A stretch of 64,000 nt of DNA from Gammaproteobacteria bacterium (lineage in GTDB: Bacteria; Pseudomonadota; Gammaproteobacteria; JAUZRS01), in assembly GCA_030949385.1 (NCBI GenBank), contig JAUZSP010000006.1, positions 1 through 64,000 of the forward strand, written 5' to 3'. Position 1 is the stretch's first letter; each line of letters starts with the position of its first letter. A program made the translations under genes and the position numbers. The notes under the pieces were generated by a model that worked only from the letters and a program-made list of their open reading frames with translations, was not told where the DNA came from and ran no database searches. Below are positions 47,082 through 55,994 of the stretch, piece by piece.

Positions 47082-48908
47082 ATGTTGACACAGTTGACGA
47101 ACTTAAATAAACAGGGTCATCTCTCTGACCTTGAGCTGCACTTTACCCTTTCGATGTTGACCTTGGCGCAGTCAGAGGAGCCAAATTTGGCTCTGGCTTG
47201 TCTGCTGTTGACTGCGCAGAGCAGTGCAGGGCATGTCTGTCTGGAGCTGGGTCAATTTGCGGATCGTGTCTGTTATGCAACAGAGGATTTTGGCGGTTAT
47301 CGAACGCCTTCTTTATCCCTCTGGTCTGTGCAATTAGCACAGAGTGCGATTGTGGGTCAACCGGGAGAGTTTACTCCCTTAATCCTTGATAAACAGAATC
47401 GCCTCTATCTTTATCGTTATTGGGATTACGAACGGCGCTTGGCAGCGGAAATTCGTCACCGTCTGGCACCTGTTGTAGCAGAATTAGATTTAGGAAAACT
47501 TAAACAATCGCTCACTGCGTTGTTTTCGTCTGCTTTGGAAGAGACCAATTGGCAAAAAATTGCCGCAGCGATGGCTTATTTAAAGCCACTTTGTATTATC
47601 TCTGGTGGACCAGGAACGGGGAAAACCTCTACCGTGGTGCGTATTTTGGCGCTGCTTCAGGGCCAAGCGGAAACGCCGCTGAGAATTGCCTTGGCCGCAC
47701 CGACGGGCAAAGCAGCTGCGCGCATGAGTGAAGCTATTTTAGCGGCCAAATCTGAGCTGGGGTTGGAGCCTGAGGTGATGGCTTCTATTCCTGAAGAGGC
47801 GTTTACACTGCATCGGCTGCTGGGGGTGCGCCAAGGGCGGACGAAATTTATTCATCGAGGCGATAATCCACTGCCCATTGATCTGCTGGTGATTGATGAA
47901 GCTTCGATGGTGGATTTGGCGCTGCTCTGCAAGACTTTGGAAGCGTTGCCTGCCAAGGCGCGGCTGATTTTGTTGGGGGATCGTGATCAACTCTCCTCGG
48001 TGGAGGCGGGCTCGGTGTTGGGTGATCTCTGTAGCGATCAAGCGGGTTTTTCTGCGCCTTTTTGTCAGCAGTTAGAGGATCTGTGTGAGGTGAAGATTGA
48101 CGCTCAAGAGCAAAAACCCAGTAAGCAAAGCTTGGCCGATTCGGTGGTGCTGTTGCAGCACAGTTATCGTTTTGGAGCCGACAGTGGTATCGGTCAATTG
48201 GCGCGGGCGGTCAACCAAGGTCACTCTGCGCAAGCGATGATGCTGCTGCGGCAAACCGAGTGTGCAGACATTGAGTGGTGTGATTTGAACGCGGGTGCAG
48301 AGGTGCAGCTAGAACAGCGGTTGTATGAGGGGTTTTTGCCCTTGTTTGAGGCGAAATCGGTGGAGGAGGCGTTTGCGGCTTTTGCGGACTTTCGTCTGCT
48401 CTGTGTGAACCGTAAGGGCAAGCTGGGAGTGGAAGCGATGAACCGGCTGGTGGAGTCGCTGCTGTTGCGCCAGAAAAAGATTTCGGCAGAGAGTGAATGG
48501 TATCGTGGCCGACCCATTATGATCACTCGGAATAATTATGAGTTAAAACTTTTTAATGGCGATGTTGGCATTGCGTGGCCTGATCCGAATAAAGGCGGTG
48601 CTGTGCAGCTGTTTTTTATTGGCGTGAGCGGTGAGTGTCGCTCTTTTTCTCCTTCTCGATTGCCAGAATTTGAGACCGTCTACGCCATGACGATTCATAA
48701 AAGCCAAGGTTCGGAGTTTGAGCGGGTGGTGATGCTGCTGCCGAGTGTGGAGAGCCCGCTCTTAAGTCGAGAGTTGATTTACACTGGCCTCACCCGCGCT
48801 AAAACGTCGGTGCAGTTGTGGGGCAGTGAACGGGTTTTTAAACGTGCGGTAGAGCAGCGAGTGCAGCGCGCTTCGGGTCTGCTCGATCAATTGACCGCGC
48901 TTAATTAA
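47082..48908 (+). CDS. recD: RecD subunit of exonuclease V
   Basis: The 5'-3' helicase subunit of RecBCD. The chosen start (MLTQLTNLNKQGHLSDLELH) at 47082 gives 608 residues, the usual RecD size; the frame is open back to 47031 into mltF. Walker A is CIISGGPGTGKTSTVVRIL, motif II is LLVIDEASMVDL, LLGDRDQLSSVEAG is motif III, and the C-terminal motif is YAMTIHKSQGSEFERVVM. RecD needs RecB and RecC to work, and recC must be elsewhere in the genome if the complex is functional. Confidence 0.93.
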   Translation: MLTQLTNLNKQGHLSDLELHFTLSMLTLAQSEEPNLALACLLLTAQSSAGHVCLELGQFADRVCYATEDFGGYRTPSLSLWSVQLAQSAIVGQPGEFTPLILDKQNRLYLYRYWDYERRLAAEIRHRLAPVVAELDLGKLKQSLTALFSSALEETNWQKIAAAMAYLKPLCIISGGPGTGKTSTVVRILALLQGQAETPLRIALAAPTGKAAARMSEAILAAKSELGLEPEVMASIPEEAFTLHRLLGVRQGRTKFIHRGDNPLPIDLLVIDEASMVDLALLCKTLEALPAKARLILLGDRDQLSSVEAGSVLGDLCSDQAGFSAPFCQQLEDLCEVKIDAQEQKPSKQSLADSVVLLQHSYRFGADSGIGQLARAVNQGHSAQAMMLLRQTECADIEWCDLNAGAEVQLEQRLYEGFLPLFEAKSVEEAFAAFADFRLLCVNRKGKLGVEAMNRLVESLLLRQKKISAESEWYRGRPIMITRNNYELKLFNGDVGIAWPDPNKGGAVQLFFIGVSGECRSFSPSRLPEFETVYAMTIHKSQGSEFERVVMLLPSVESPLLSRELIYTGLTRAKTSVQLWGSERVFKRAVEQRVQRASGLLDQLTALN

Positions 48909-48936
48909 ACATGACATTCAATGGAATTAATTTTTT

Positions 48937-49902
48937 ATGACTCACTACGATGTTTTTAACGGCGATGCCGATGGCATCTGTGCCTTGCACCAACTGCGTT
49001 TGGCGCAGCCCAAAGAGAGCCAATTGATTACGGGGATTAAACGGGATATTAAATTACTGGATAAGATTCAGCCGCAAGCAGGTGACAGCCTGACCGTGCT
49101 GGATATTTCCATGGCGAAAAACAGCAGCGCCTTGCAGCAGCATTTAGCCAGCGGAGCAACGGTGTTTTATGTCGATCACCACCAGTCTGGTGAGATTCCT
49201 CAGCACACTAACTTAACCGCCTTGATTAACACCGATGCCAATACCTGCACCAGTCTGCTGGTGGACGGCTATTTAAAGGGCGCGCATCGAGCGTGGGCGG
49301 TGACGGCGGCGTTTGGGGATAACCTTCATCAGAGTGCGCAACAGGCGGCAGACTGTTTGGCTCTCTCGGGAAAAAAATTAGAGAGCCTAAAAACCTTGGG
49401 CATCTGCATCAATTACAACGGCTACGGCAGTTGTGTGGCGGATCTGCATTTTGCTCCCGATGAGCTGTATCGCGCTATTTCTCATTATGTTTCACCGCTG
49501 GATTTTATTGCCGATTCTCAGTCCGCTTACGCCCCGCTGAAAGCGGGTTATTGTGCTGATCTGGCCAATGCTGAACAGCTCAAGCCGGAGTACGATAATG
49601 GGGCGGTGGCGCTGTTTTTATTGCCCGATGCGGCGTGGGCTCGGCGCATCAGCGGTGTGTTTGCCAATGACCTGGCCAATCAATTTCCGCAGCGCGCCCA
49701 TGCGGTGGTGACGTTGAACCCAGCGGGAGCGTATGTGATCAGTGTGCGTGCGCCTTTAGCCGACAAACAGGGTGCCGATGAACTGTGCAGTAGTTTTCCT
49801 TCTGGCGGTGGCCGCAGAGCCGCCGCTGGAATTAATCACTTGCCAGTGGATCAATTGGATGAGTTTATTACCCGTTTTTCAGCGCGATACCCTATGTTTT
49901 AG
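48937..49902 (+). CDS. DHH-superfamily phosphoesterase
   Basis: A 321-residue DHH/DHHA1 protein. The metal-binding motifs are HYDVFNGDADGICALHQLRL near the N terminus and YVDHHQSGEIPQ at about residue 75-85. The C-terminal DHHA1-like glycine motif is SSFPSGGGRRAAAGINHLP. Relatives degrade nano-RNA, pApA or cyclic dinucleotides, or act as 5'-3' exonucleases (RecJ). This single-domain form is too short for RecJ, and its substrate is not clear. It follows recD after 28 bases and overlaps the ligase gene. Confidence 0.8.
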   Translation: MTHYDVFNGDADGICALHQLRLAQPKESQLITGIKRDIKLLDKIQPQAGDSLTVLDISMAKNSSALQQHLASGATVFYVDHHQSGEIPQHTNLTALINTDANTCTSLLVDGYLKGAHRAWAVTAAFGDNLHQSAQQAADCLALSGKKLESLKTLGICINYNGYGSCVADLHFAPDELYRAISHYVSPLDFIADSQSAYAPLKAGYCADLANAEQLKPEYDNGAVALFLLPDAAWARRISGVFANDLANQFPQRAHAVVTLNPAGAYVISVRAPLADKQGADELCSSFPSGGGRRAAAGINHLPVDQLDEFITRFSARYPMF

Positions 49903-50725
49903 AGCCGTTCTTGCGGTTTTCCTGTCGGTTTTTTTAGCGCCTTTGTGGGCGGCGGAACGACCGGCTCTGATGTTGGCGAAAAAATACCGTGTCGGTTTGC
50001 CACTCTCAGAATATTGGCTCAGTGAAAAATTGGATGGGGTGCGCGCGCGTTGGGATGGAGAAAAACTGATCTCTCGCGGTGGGCGTGTTTTTGCCGCTCC
50101 CACTTGGTTTGTGGCTGGTTTTCCTACGCAAGTTTTGGACGGTGAATTGTGGTGGCAACGGGGCGCGTATGAAAAAACCGTTTCGATAGTGAATCGCCAC
50201 AAGCCGCACCAAGGTTGGGATAAAATCCGATTTATGTTGTTTGATGCTCCCCTTGAAACTCAGCCTTTCTCGGCGCGGCTGGAAATATTAAAACAAGTTG
50301 TACAGCAAAGTAATTCTTCTTATTTGCAACTCATTCCACAGTTTCGCCTTGCCAGTGAGGCGGCTTTGCAACAGCGTCTGCAAGAGGTGGTAAAGCAGGG
50401 AGGTGAGGGTTTGATGCTGCATCATCAAGCGGCGCTGTACAGAACAGGGCGCAGCGCGCAGTTATTAAAATTAAAACCCTTTGAAGATGCCGAGGCGGTG
50501 GTGATGGGTTATCGAGGCGGCAAAGGTAAATATCAGGGCATGGTGGGGTCGTTGCAGCTGCGGCGCAGCGACGGGGTGACCTTCTATGCCGGTAGTGGTT
50601 TGAGTGATCAACAGCGGCGCACACCGCCACCGCTGGGCAGTGTGGTGACCTATCGTTATCAAGGTTTGACCCGTTATGGCAAACCGCGTTTTCCGGTTTT
50701 TTTACACCAGCGGTTGTTGCCGTAA
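49859..50725 (+). CDS. Periplasmic ATP-dependent DNA ligase (LigE/Lig E type)
   Basis: About 288 residues. A signal-like stretch (FRAVLAVFLSVFLAPLWAAE) precedes a minimal ATP-dependent ligase. The adenylated lysine is in motif I (EKLDGVRARW), motif III is VLDGELWW, motif IV GGEGLMLHHQ and motif V LLKLKPFEDAEAVV. There is a short OB domain and no extra domains. Lig E enzymes are exported and may reseal DNA during uptake or in biofilms. The start is uncertain: the frame extends to 49772 inside the DHH gene, and the ATG at 49859 gives a longer than usual leader. Its last 24 bases overlap the end of fic on the other strand. Confidence 0.82.
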   Translation: MSLLPVFQRDTLCFRAVLAVFLSVFLAPLWAAERPALMLAKKYRVGLPLSEYWLSEKLDGVRARWDGEKLISRGGRVFAAPTWFVAGFPTQVLDGELWWQRGAYEKTVSIVNRHKPHQGWDKIRFMLFDAPLETQPFSARLEILKQVVQQSNSSYLQLIPQFRLASEAALQQRLQEVVKQGGEGLMLHHQAALYRTGRSAQLLKLKPFEDAEAVVMGYRGGKGKYQGMVGSLQLRRSDGVTFYAGSGLSDQQRRTPPPLGSVVTYRYQGLTRYGKPRFPVFLHQRLLP

Positions 50726-51812
50726 TGTGTTTTGTGGCAGCTGAGCATAACCTTCCAGTAGTGTTAATAGAGCTGTGTTGATGTAGTAGTTATTTCGTCC
50801 GACCTTTTTCTTCTCTAGAAAACCTTTGTTGACTAATAAAGTGAGGTATTTTGTGGCTGTAATTCGGCTGACCTTGAGGTCATCCATAATAAATTCAATT
50901 TTGGTGTATGGATGATGAAAGAGGTTGTTGAGTAATTCTTGCGAGTAAATTTTGGGTAAACGTGTGCGGATACCGTGTTTGTATTCGGTTAGTAATTTTT
51001 TTATGTTGTGAATCATGCTGATGCTCTGTTTTGAGGTCTGAATAATGCCTTCCAGCATGTAGAGTATCCATGCTTGCCAATTATGGTCGCTTCTCACAGA
51101 TTGCAGTTGTTGATAATATTTTCCTTTGTTTTGGATGAAATAACGGCTGAGGTATAAAATAGGCAAATCCAGTAAGTTTTGTGTGACCAGATAGAGAATA
51201 TTGATGATTCGACCTGTACGGCCATTGCCATCGTAGAAGGGATGAATGCTTTCAAACTGGTGGTGTATCAAAGCCATTTTGATAAGTGGGTCTAGTTCAT
51301 CAAGTTCATTGTTGTTGATGTAGTCCAGCAAATTTTGCATCAGTCGTTCAACTTCTCGGGCATCTTGTGGTGGTGTGTAGATCACCTCACCTGTGTTGGC
51401 ATTTTTCAGTGTGGTGCCTGGTAATTTTCTTAGTCCTGCGCGGTTTTTTTTCGATGGTTTGCTGAGTGTTTAAAATGGTGCTCAGTCGAATGATGCCGTT
51501 GATTCGGACTTCGTTGAAACCTTCCCTTAATGCCCGTGCATAGTCTCGGACTTCTTTGGCTGCAATGGTTTCCACAGAGTGAATGAAGAGATCGGTTTGG
51601 TAGATTTCATCATGGGTCGTAATGATGTTTTCTATAGCGGAACTGTCTTTTGCTTCTTGTAGTGTCAGGGTGTTAATGAGGATGGTTTGGTTCGGTATGC
51701 TGGCGGCGAGCCCTTTGAGTTCAGCCAAATGTCGATGCGCTTGAGCGACCTTTTTTAATACGGTGTGTGTTTCAAGTGTGTGACTGTTGGCTAAGGGGAA
51801 GGTTACAAGCAT
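50702..51812 (-). CDS. fic: Fic-family AMP-transferase-like protein, one-base frameshift
   Basis: A self-inhibited Fic protein. The N-terminal inhibitory helix has the S/T-x-x-x-E-N motif (SSAIENI). The Fic active site is HPFYDGNGRTGRIINILYL with the catalytic His and the phosphate-binding loop. A winged-helix-like end (YTKIEFIMDDLKVSRITATK) follows. Fic enzymes usually transfer AMP to a target protein. The first frame ends at 51387. Dropping one base from the eight-T run at 51444-51451 joins the halves as TIEKNRAGLRKLPGTTLKNA, 369 residues in all, the normal size. A (TA)7 tract lies just upstream in the promoter region. Both tracts could vary in length, so phase variation is possible as well as error. 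Confidence 0.85.
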
Positions 51813-51843
51813 ACAAAAGGCCTTTTTCTATAGGTTTTTGTAT

Positions 51844-51857
51844 TATATATATATATA
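51844..51857. repeat. (TA)7 tract in the fic promoter region
   Basis: Seven TA units within a very AT-rich stretch (51835-51880), 32 bases upstream of the fic start. On the minus strand the end of the tract reads TATAAT, a -10 match, so changes in copy number would alter promoter spacing. A good -35 is not visible. Confidence 0.7.
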
Positions 51858-51881
51858 TTTAATTTTTCTATATATTTTTAA

Positions 51882-51915
51882 CGTTTGTTGGGAGGGATGA
51901 TTGCCCCAACAAACG
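51882..51915 (-). terminator. Probable terminator after acs
   Basis: An 11-base stem (CGTTTGTTGGG / CCCAACAAACG) with a 12-base loop lies ten bases past the acs stop. It is followed on the minus strand by TTAAAAATATA, only a weak T-run. It separates acs from the downstream fic promoter. Confidence 0.55.
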
Positions 51916-51924
51916 CCCCATAGT

Positions 51925-53871
51925 TTACCGATTCTTCCGCTGAGCAATCAAATCATCCACCACCGACGGATCGGCCAAGGTGGAGGTGTCGCCCAACTCG
52001 TCGATCTCATTGGCGGCGATTTTACGCAAAATGCGCCGCATGATTTTCCCTGAACGGGTTTTGGGTAGCCCGGGAGCCCACTGAATCAAATTGACCTTGG
52101 CTATCGGGCCGATCTCCTTGCGTACCAGCGCCACCAGCTCGGCGGCCAACTCATCGCTGCCCGTCTCGCCCTGCATCAAGGTGACGTAGGCGTAAATCGC
52201 TTGGCCGGTGATCTCATGGGGATAACCCACCACCGCCGCTTCCGCGACCTGTTTATGCAGCACCAGACCGGATTCAATCTCGGCGGTACCGAGACGATGC
52301 CCCGAGACGTTGAGCACATCGTCTACCCGTCCGGTGATCCAGTAATAGCCATCGGCATCCCGTTTGGCTCCGTCGCCGGTGAAATAATAACCGGGATACA
52401 TCTGGAAATAGGTCTCATAAAAGCGCTCGTGATTGCCGTAAAGGCTGCGCATCTGCGAGGGCCACGGGTGTTTGATGGCCAGATTACCGGAGGCGGGGTT
52501 GCCCTCGATCTCTTTGCCCTCTTCATCGAGCAGCACCGGCTGCACGCCAAAAAAGGGCAATGTCGCCGAACCGGGTTTCAGCTCCGTAGCCCCAGGCAGT
52601 GGGGTCAGCATGTGCGCGCCGGTTTCGGTCTGCCACCAGGTGTCCACAATTGGGCAGCGTTCCTCACCCACCACGCGGTTGTACCACTGCCACGCTTCGG
52701 GGTTGATCGGTTCGCCAACGGTGCCAAGCAGGCGCAGGGATGTGCGTGAGCTGGCTTTGACCGGCGCATCACCAACGGCCATCAAGGCACGAATCGCGGT
52801 GGGTGCGGTGTAAAAACTGGCCACTTGATGTTTGTCGATCACCTGCCAAAAACGCCCCGCATCGGGGTAGGTGGGTACACCTTCAAACATCACGCTGGTC
52901 GCGCCGTTGGCAAAGGGGCCATAGACGATGTAACTGTGGCCGGTGATCCAACCGATGTCGGCGGTACACCAATAGACTTCGCCCTCTTGATAATCAAACA
53001 CCAGCTTGTGGGTCATGGCCGCTTGCAGCAAATAGCCGCCCGTGCTGTGCAGCACCCCTTTTGGTGTGCCGGTGGAACCGGAGGTGTAGAGAATGAACAT
53101 CGGATCTTCTGCGTCCATCGGCTCCGGTTCACAGACGGGGTCGGCCTCGCTCATGGCGTGGTGATACCAAACGTCGCGCCCCTCTGTCCACGCCACCTCA
53201 TCGCCGCCGTGCTGCACGACGATGCTGGTATGCACATTCGGGCAACCTTGCAGGGCTTGATCGGCGTTGACTTTGAGGGGCAGTTTTTTACCGCCCCGAA
53301 TGGATTGATCGGCGGTGATCAGGCATTGGCAGTCGGAGTCGAGAATGCGGCTTTTCAGCGCCTCGGGGGAGAAGGCGCTAAACACAATCGAATGCACCGC
53401 GCCGATGCGGGTGCAGGCCAACATCGCCACCGCCGCTTCGGGGATCATTGGCATGTAGATCGCCACGCGGTCGCCTTTTTTAACGCCGCGATTTTTCAGC
53501 ACGTTGGCGAAGGTATTGACCTCGTCGTGCAGCTCTTGATAACTGATGTGACGGTCTTTGTTGGGGTCGTCGCTCTCCCAGATCAGCGCCGTCTGTTGGG
53601 CGCGTGTCTCCAGATGCCGGTCGAGACAGTTGTAAGAGACGTTGAGGGTGCCGCCTTTGAACCATTCGATGTGCAGGTCGTTTTTGGCGTAGCTCCAGTC
53701 GAGGGTTTTTTGCCACGGTGTGAACCAGCTTAAATACTGTTTCGCCTGCTCGCCCCAGAATCCTTCGGGGTCGTCAATAGAGTGTTGATACATTTTTTCA
53801 TACTGCGCGGCGTTGATGTGGGCGCTGTTGGCAAACGCGGCGGGTACGGGATAACGGCTCTCTTCAGACAT
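51925..53871 (-). CDS. acs: Acetyl-CoA synthetase
   Basis: Activates acetate to acetyl-CoA through acetyl-AMP. The start at 53871 ([10 protein letters not shown]) has GGAGA upstream and gives 648 residues, the standard length; the frame is open to 53919. The AMP-binding P-loop is [20 protein letters not shown], a further core block is [12 protein letters not shown], and the C-terminal catalytic lysine, whose acetylation shuts the enzyme off in many bacteria, is in [17 protein letters not shown]. It would salvage acetate and supports the same acetyl-CoA pool that beta-oxidation feeds. Confidence 0.97.
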   Translation of the reverse strand: MSEESRYPVPAAFANSAHINAAQYEKMYQHSIDDPEGFWGEQAKQYLSWFTPWQKTLDWSYAKNDLHIEWFKGGTLNVSYNCLDRHLETRAQQTALIWESDDPNKDRHISYQELHDEVNTFANVLKNRGVKKGDRVAIYMPMIPEAAVAMLACTRIGAVHSIVFSAFSPEALKSRILDSDCQCLITADQSIRGGKKLPLKVNADQALQGCPNVHTSIVVQHGGDEVAWTEGRDVWYHHAMSEADPVCEPEPMDAEDPMFILYTSGSTGTPKGVLHSTGGYLLQAAMTHKLVFDYQEGEVYWCTADIGWITGHSYIVYGPFANGATSVMFEGVPTYPDAGRFWQVIDKHQVASFYTAPTAIRALMAVGDAPVKASSRTSLRLLGTVGEPINPEAWQWYNRVVGEERCPIVDTWWQTETGAHMLTPLPGATELKPGSATLPFFGVQPVLLDEEGKEIEGNPASGNLAIKHPWPSQMRSLYGNHERFYETYFQMYPGYYFTGDGAKRDADGYYWITGRVDDVLNVSGHRLGTAEIESGLVLHKQVAEAAVVGYPHEITGQAIYAYVTLMQGETGSDELAAELVALVRKEIGPIAKVNLIQWAPGLPKTRSGKIMRRILRKIAANEIDELGDTSTLADPSVVDDLIAQRKNR

Positions 53872-54024
53872 GGTCTCTCCTTGTTTAGGGTAGGTCGAGT
53901 GGGAGATAGAATACTCCACATGGTGATGATTTCAACCGATGCGAGAAGATGCAAATAATTCGCCATTGGGAGGTATACTCTGCGGCTTAATCTTAATCCC
54001 AGTAAAAAAGAGGCGTGTAACACG

Positions 54025-55512
54025 ATGATCACCGGTGATTTAAAGAGTCAAGTCGATAAAATTTGGGAAGCGTTTTGGACGGGTGGCATCTCCAATCCGT
54101 TGACGGTGATCGAGCAGTTTACCTTTTTGCTTTTTTTGCGTCGTGTGGATGAGCAGCAGCAAGCAGAGGAACAGGAGGTGTTGCTCTTGGGGTTGCCATT
54201 GGAGAACCCCAGCTACAGCGAGGCGCAGGAAAAACTGCGCTGGCATGCGTTTAAGGAGGTGGATCCTGAGGCGATGTTTGCTCTTTTTACCCAGCCGCAG
54301 GCGGATCTGGACAATCTGACCGCCTTTGAGTTTATGAAGCAGCTCGGCAGTGAGGCTGGGGTGTTTGCTAAATACATGAAGGGCGCGACCTTTATGATTC
54401 CGACCCCGAAGCTGCTTGATCAGGTGGTGCAGATGATCGCTGAGATCAAGATGGAGAATCGGGACACCAAGGGGGATCTGTACGAGTATCTGCTCTCGAA
54501 AATTGCCACCGCAGGCACCAACGGTCAGTTCCGTACGCCGCGCCACATTATCAAGATGATGGTGGAGATGATGCGGCCTTCACGGGAGGATACGGTCTGT
54601 GATCCGGCTTGTGGTTCGGCGGGCTTTTTGGTTGCGGCGAGTGAGTATTTTCATAACCACGATGCGGATGCTTTTCATGATGTGGCTTTTGCTGAGCATT
54701 TTAACCGTGGCATGTTTACCGGCATGGAGTTCGACAGCACCATGTTGCGCATCGGGGCGATGAATTTGCAGCTGCACGGCATTGATACGCCGCAGTTGTT
54801 GGGGGTGGATGCCCTCAGTGAGGTGAATGATCAGCGGGAGGCGTTTAGCCTGATTTTGGCCAATCCGCCCTTTAAGGGGTCGCTGGATTACGATGGGGTG
54901 GAGAGTTCGCTGCTGACGACGGTGAAGACAAAAAAGACCGAGCTGCTGTTTCTTGCGCTGATGTTGCGGATGTTGAAGGTTGGTGGTCGTTGTGCGGTGA
55001 TTGTGCCGGATGGGGTTTTGTTTGGTTCGTCTAAGGCGCATAAAAAGTTGCGCCAGACGTTGGTTGAGGGGCAGAAGTTGGATGCGGTGATCTCCATGCC
55101 GAGTGGGGTTTTTAAGCCGTATGCGGGGGTCAGTACGGCGATTTTGATCTTTACGAAGACCAACAGTGGCGGTACGGATCGGGTGTGGTTTTATGATATG
55201 CAGGCGGATGGGTTTAGTCTGGATGATAAACGGGCGGAGCTGGAGGCTTCTGATCTAGCGGACATTATCGAACGCTTTCAGCAGCGCGATGAAAAGGGCA
55301 AGGAGTCTGAACGCAAACGCACGGAGCAGAGTTTTTTGGTGCCGTTTGAGGAGATCAAAGAGAATGAGTGGGATCTGAGCATCAACCGGTATAAAGAGAT
55401 TGTTTATGAAGAGGTAAAGTACGCGCCCCCAGCTGAGATCATCGCCGAAATAGAGCAGTTGGATCAACAACGCGCTGAGACTTTGAAAGTGTTGAAGGAG
55501 TTATTGGGGTGA
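54025..55512 (+). CDS. hsdM: Type I restriction-modification DNA methyltransferase HsdM
   Basis: The 495-residue N6-adenine methyltransferase subunit of a type I system. An N-terminal helical domain (GDLKSQVDKIWEAFWTGGIS) precedes FRTPRHIIKMMVEMM, motif I VCDPACGSAGFLVAAS and motif IV LILANPPFKGSLD, the adenine-methylase catalytic motif. It methylates the site chosen by HsdS and is needed for HsdR cleavage. It is the first gene of a six-gene island ending with hsdR. The usual close junction to hsdS is broken by a GIY-YIG insert. Confidence 0.96.
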   Translation: MITGDLKSQVDKIWEAFWTGGISNPLTVIEQFTFLLFLRRVDEQQQAEEQEVLLLGLPLENPSYSEAQEKLRWHAFKEVDPEAMFALFTQPQADLDNLTAFEFMKQLGSEAGVFAKYMKGATFMIPTPKLLDQVVQMIAEIKMENRDTKGDLYEYLLSKIATAGTNGQFRTPRHIIKMMVEMMRPSREDTVCDPACGSAGFLVAASEYFHNHDADAFHDVAFAEHFNRGMFTGMEFDSTMLRIGAMNLQLHGIDTPQLLGVDALSEVNDQREAFSLILANPPFKGSLDYDGVESSLLTTVKTKKTELLFLALMLRMLKVGGRCAVIVPDGVLFGSSKAHKKLRQTLVEGQKLDAVISMPSGVFKPYAGVSTAILIFTKTNSGGTDRVWFYDMQADGFSLDDKRAELEASDLADIIERFQQRDEKGKESERKRTEQSFLVPFEEIKENEWDLSINRYKEIVYEEVKYAPPAEIIAEIEQLDQQRAETLKVLKELLG

Positions 55513-55526
55513 GTGTCAGGCCTCAC

Positions 55527-55554
55527 CGTCATTCCCGCGAAGGCGGGAATCCAT
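55527..55554 (+). repeat. Left copy of a 28-bp inverted repeat flanking the GIY-YIG gene
   Basis: A 28-base element built on the palindrome ATTCCCGCG-A-AGGCGGGAAT. The same element, inverted, with one mismatch, is at 55954-55981. Similar GTCATTCCCGCG repeats are widespread in proteobacterial intergenic DNA. The last two bases of the repeat are the first two of the GIY-YIG start codon. Confidence 0.85.
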
Positions 55555-55843
55555 GAATAAGCAACCCTGTACTTATATTCTTGCAAGCGCACAAAATGGA
55601 ACATTGTATATAGGTGTCACGAGTAATCTTGTTCAGCGTGTTTGGCAGCATAAAAACAGTGTGGTTGAAGGGTTTACTAAAAAATACCATGTGCATAGGC
55701 TGGTTTATTTTGAGTTGCACGGTTCTATGGAGTATGCGATTACAAGAGAAAAGCAATTGAAAAAATGGAATCGAGCATGGAAAATAAAATTGATTGAGAA
55801 GGATAATTTAAATTGGGATGATTTGTGGGAGAGCATTCAATGA
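55553..55843 (+). CDS. Single-domain GIY-YIG nuclease
   Basis: A 96-residue protein that is only a GIY-YIG nuclease domain, of the UvrC/YhbQ type. TYILASAQNGTLYIGVTSN holds the two tyrosines of the motif, VQRVWQHKN the catalytic Arg and its neighbours, and TREKQLKKWNRAWKIKLIE carries the conserved Glu. Such domains cut DNA with one metal ion. It lies between hsdM and hsdS, bracketed by inverted 28-bp repeats, and its ATG starts in the left repeat. It has no obvious role in the restriction system. I infer that it came in as a small mobile unit. Confidence 0.85.
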   Translation: MNKQPCTYILASAQNGTLYIGVTSNLVQRVWQHKNSVVEGFTKKYHVHRLVYFELHGSMEYAITREKQLKKWNRAWKIKLIEKDNLNWDDLWESIQ

Positions 55844-55953
55844 GGGTGGCAGGCGCGGTTTGTGGTTCTTTCTTTGGTTGCACTTATTTTTATATTTTTG
55901 GTCTCTTTTTTTCGAAAGAAAGAGTGCGTGTGGTTGATATTATGTCGTTGAGA

Positions 55954-55981
55954 ATGGATTCCCGCCTGCGCGGGAATGACG
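55954..55981 (-). repeat. Right copy of the 28-bp inverted repeat
   Basis: The inverted partner of 55527-55554, with 27 of 28 bases matching. It ends 14 bases before the hsdS reading frame. The pair encloses the GIY-YIG gene and about 110 bases of its 3' flank. Confidence 0.85.
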
Positions 55982-55994
55982 AGGGTGGGGTTCG

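Noticed and set aside
48937-49902. RecJ exonuclease
   Set aside because: The DHH protein is only 321 residues and lacks the extra domains of RecJ.
52825-53733. A 302-codon plus-strand frame
   Set aside because: Antisense to acs; its sequence is only the reverse reading of a highly conserved enzyme.
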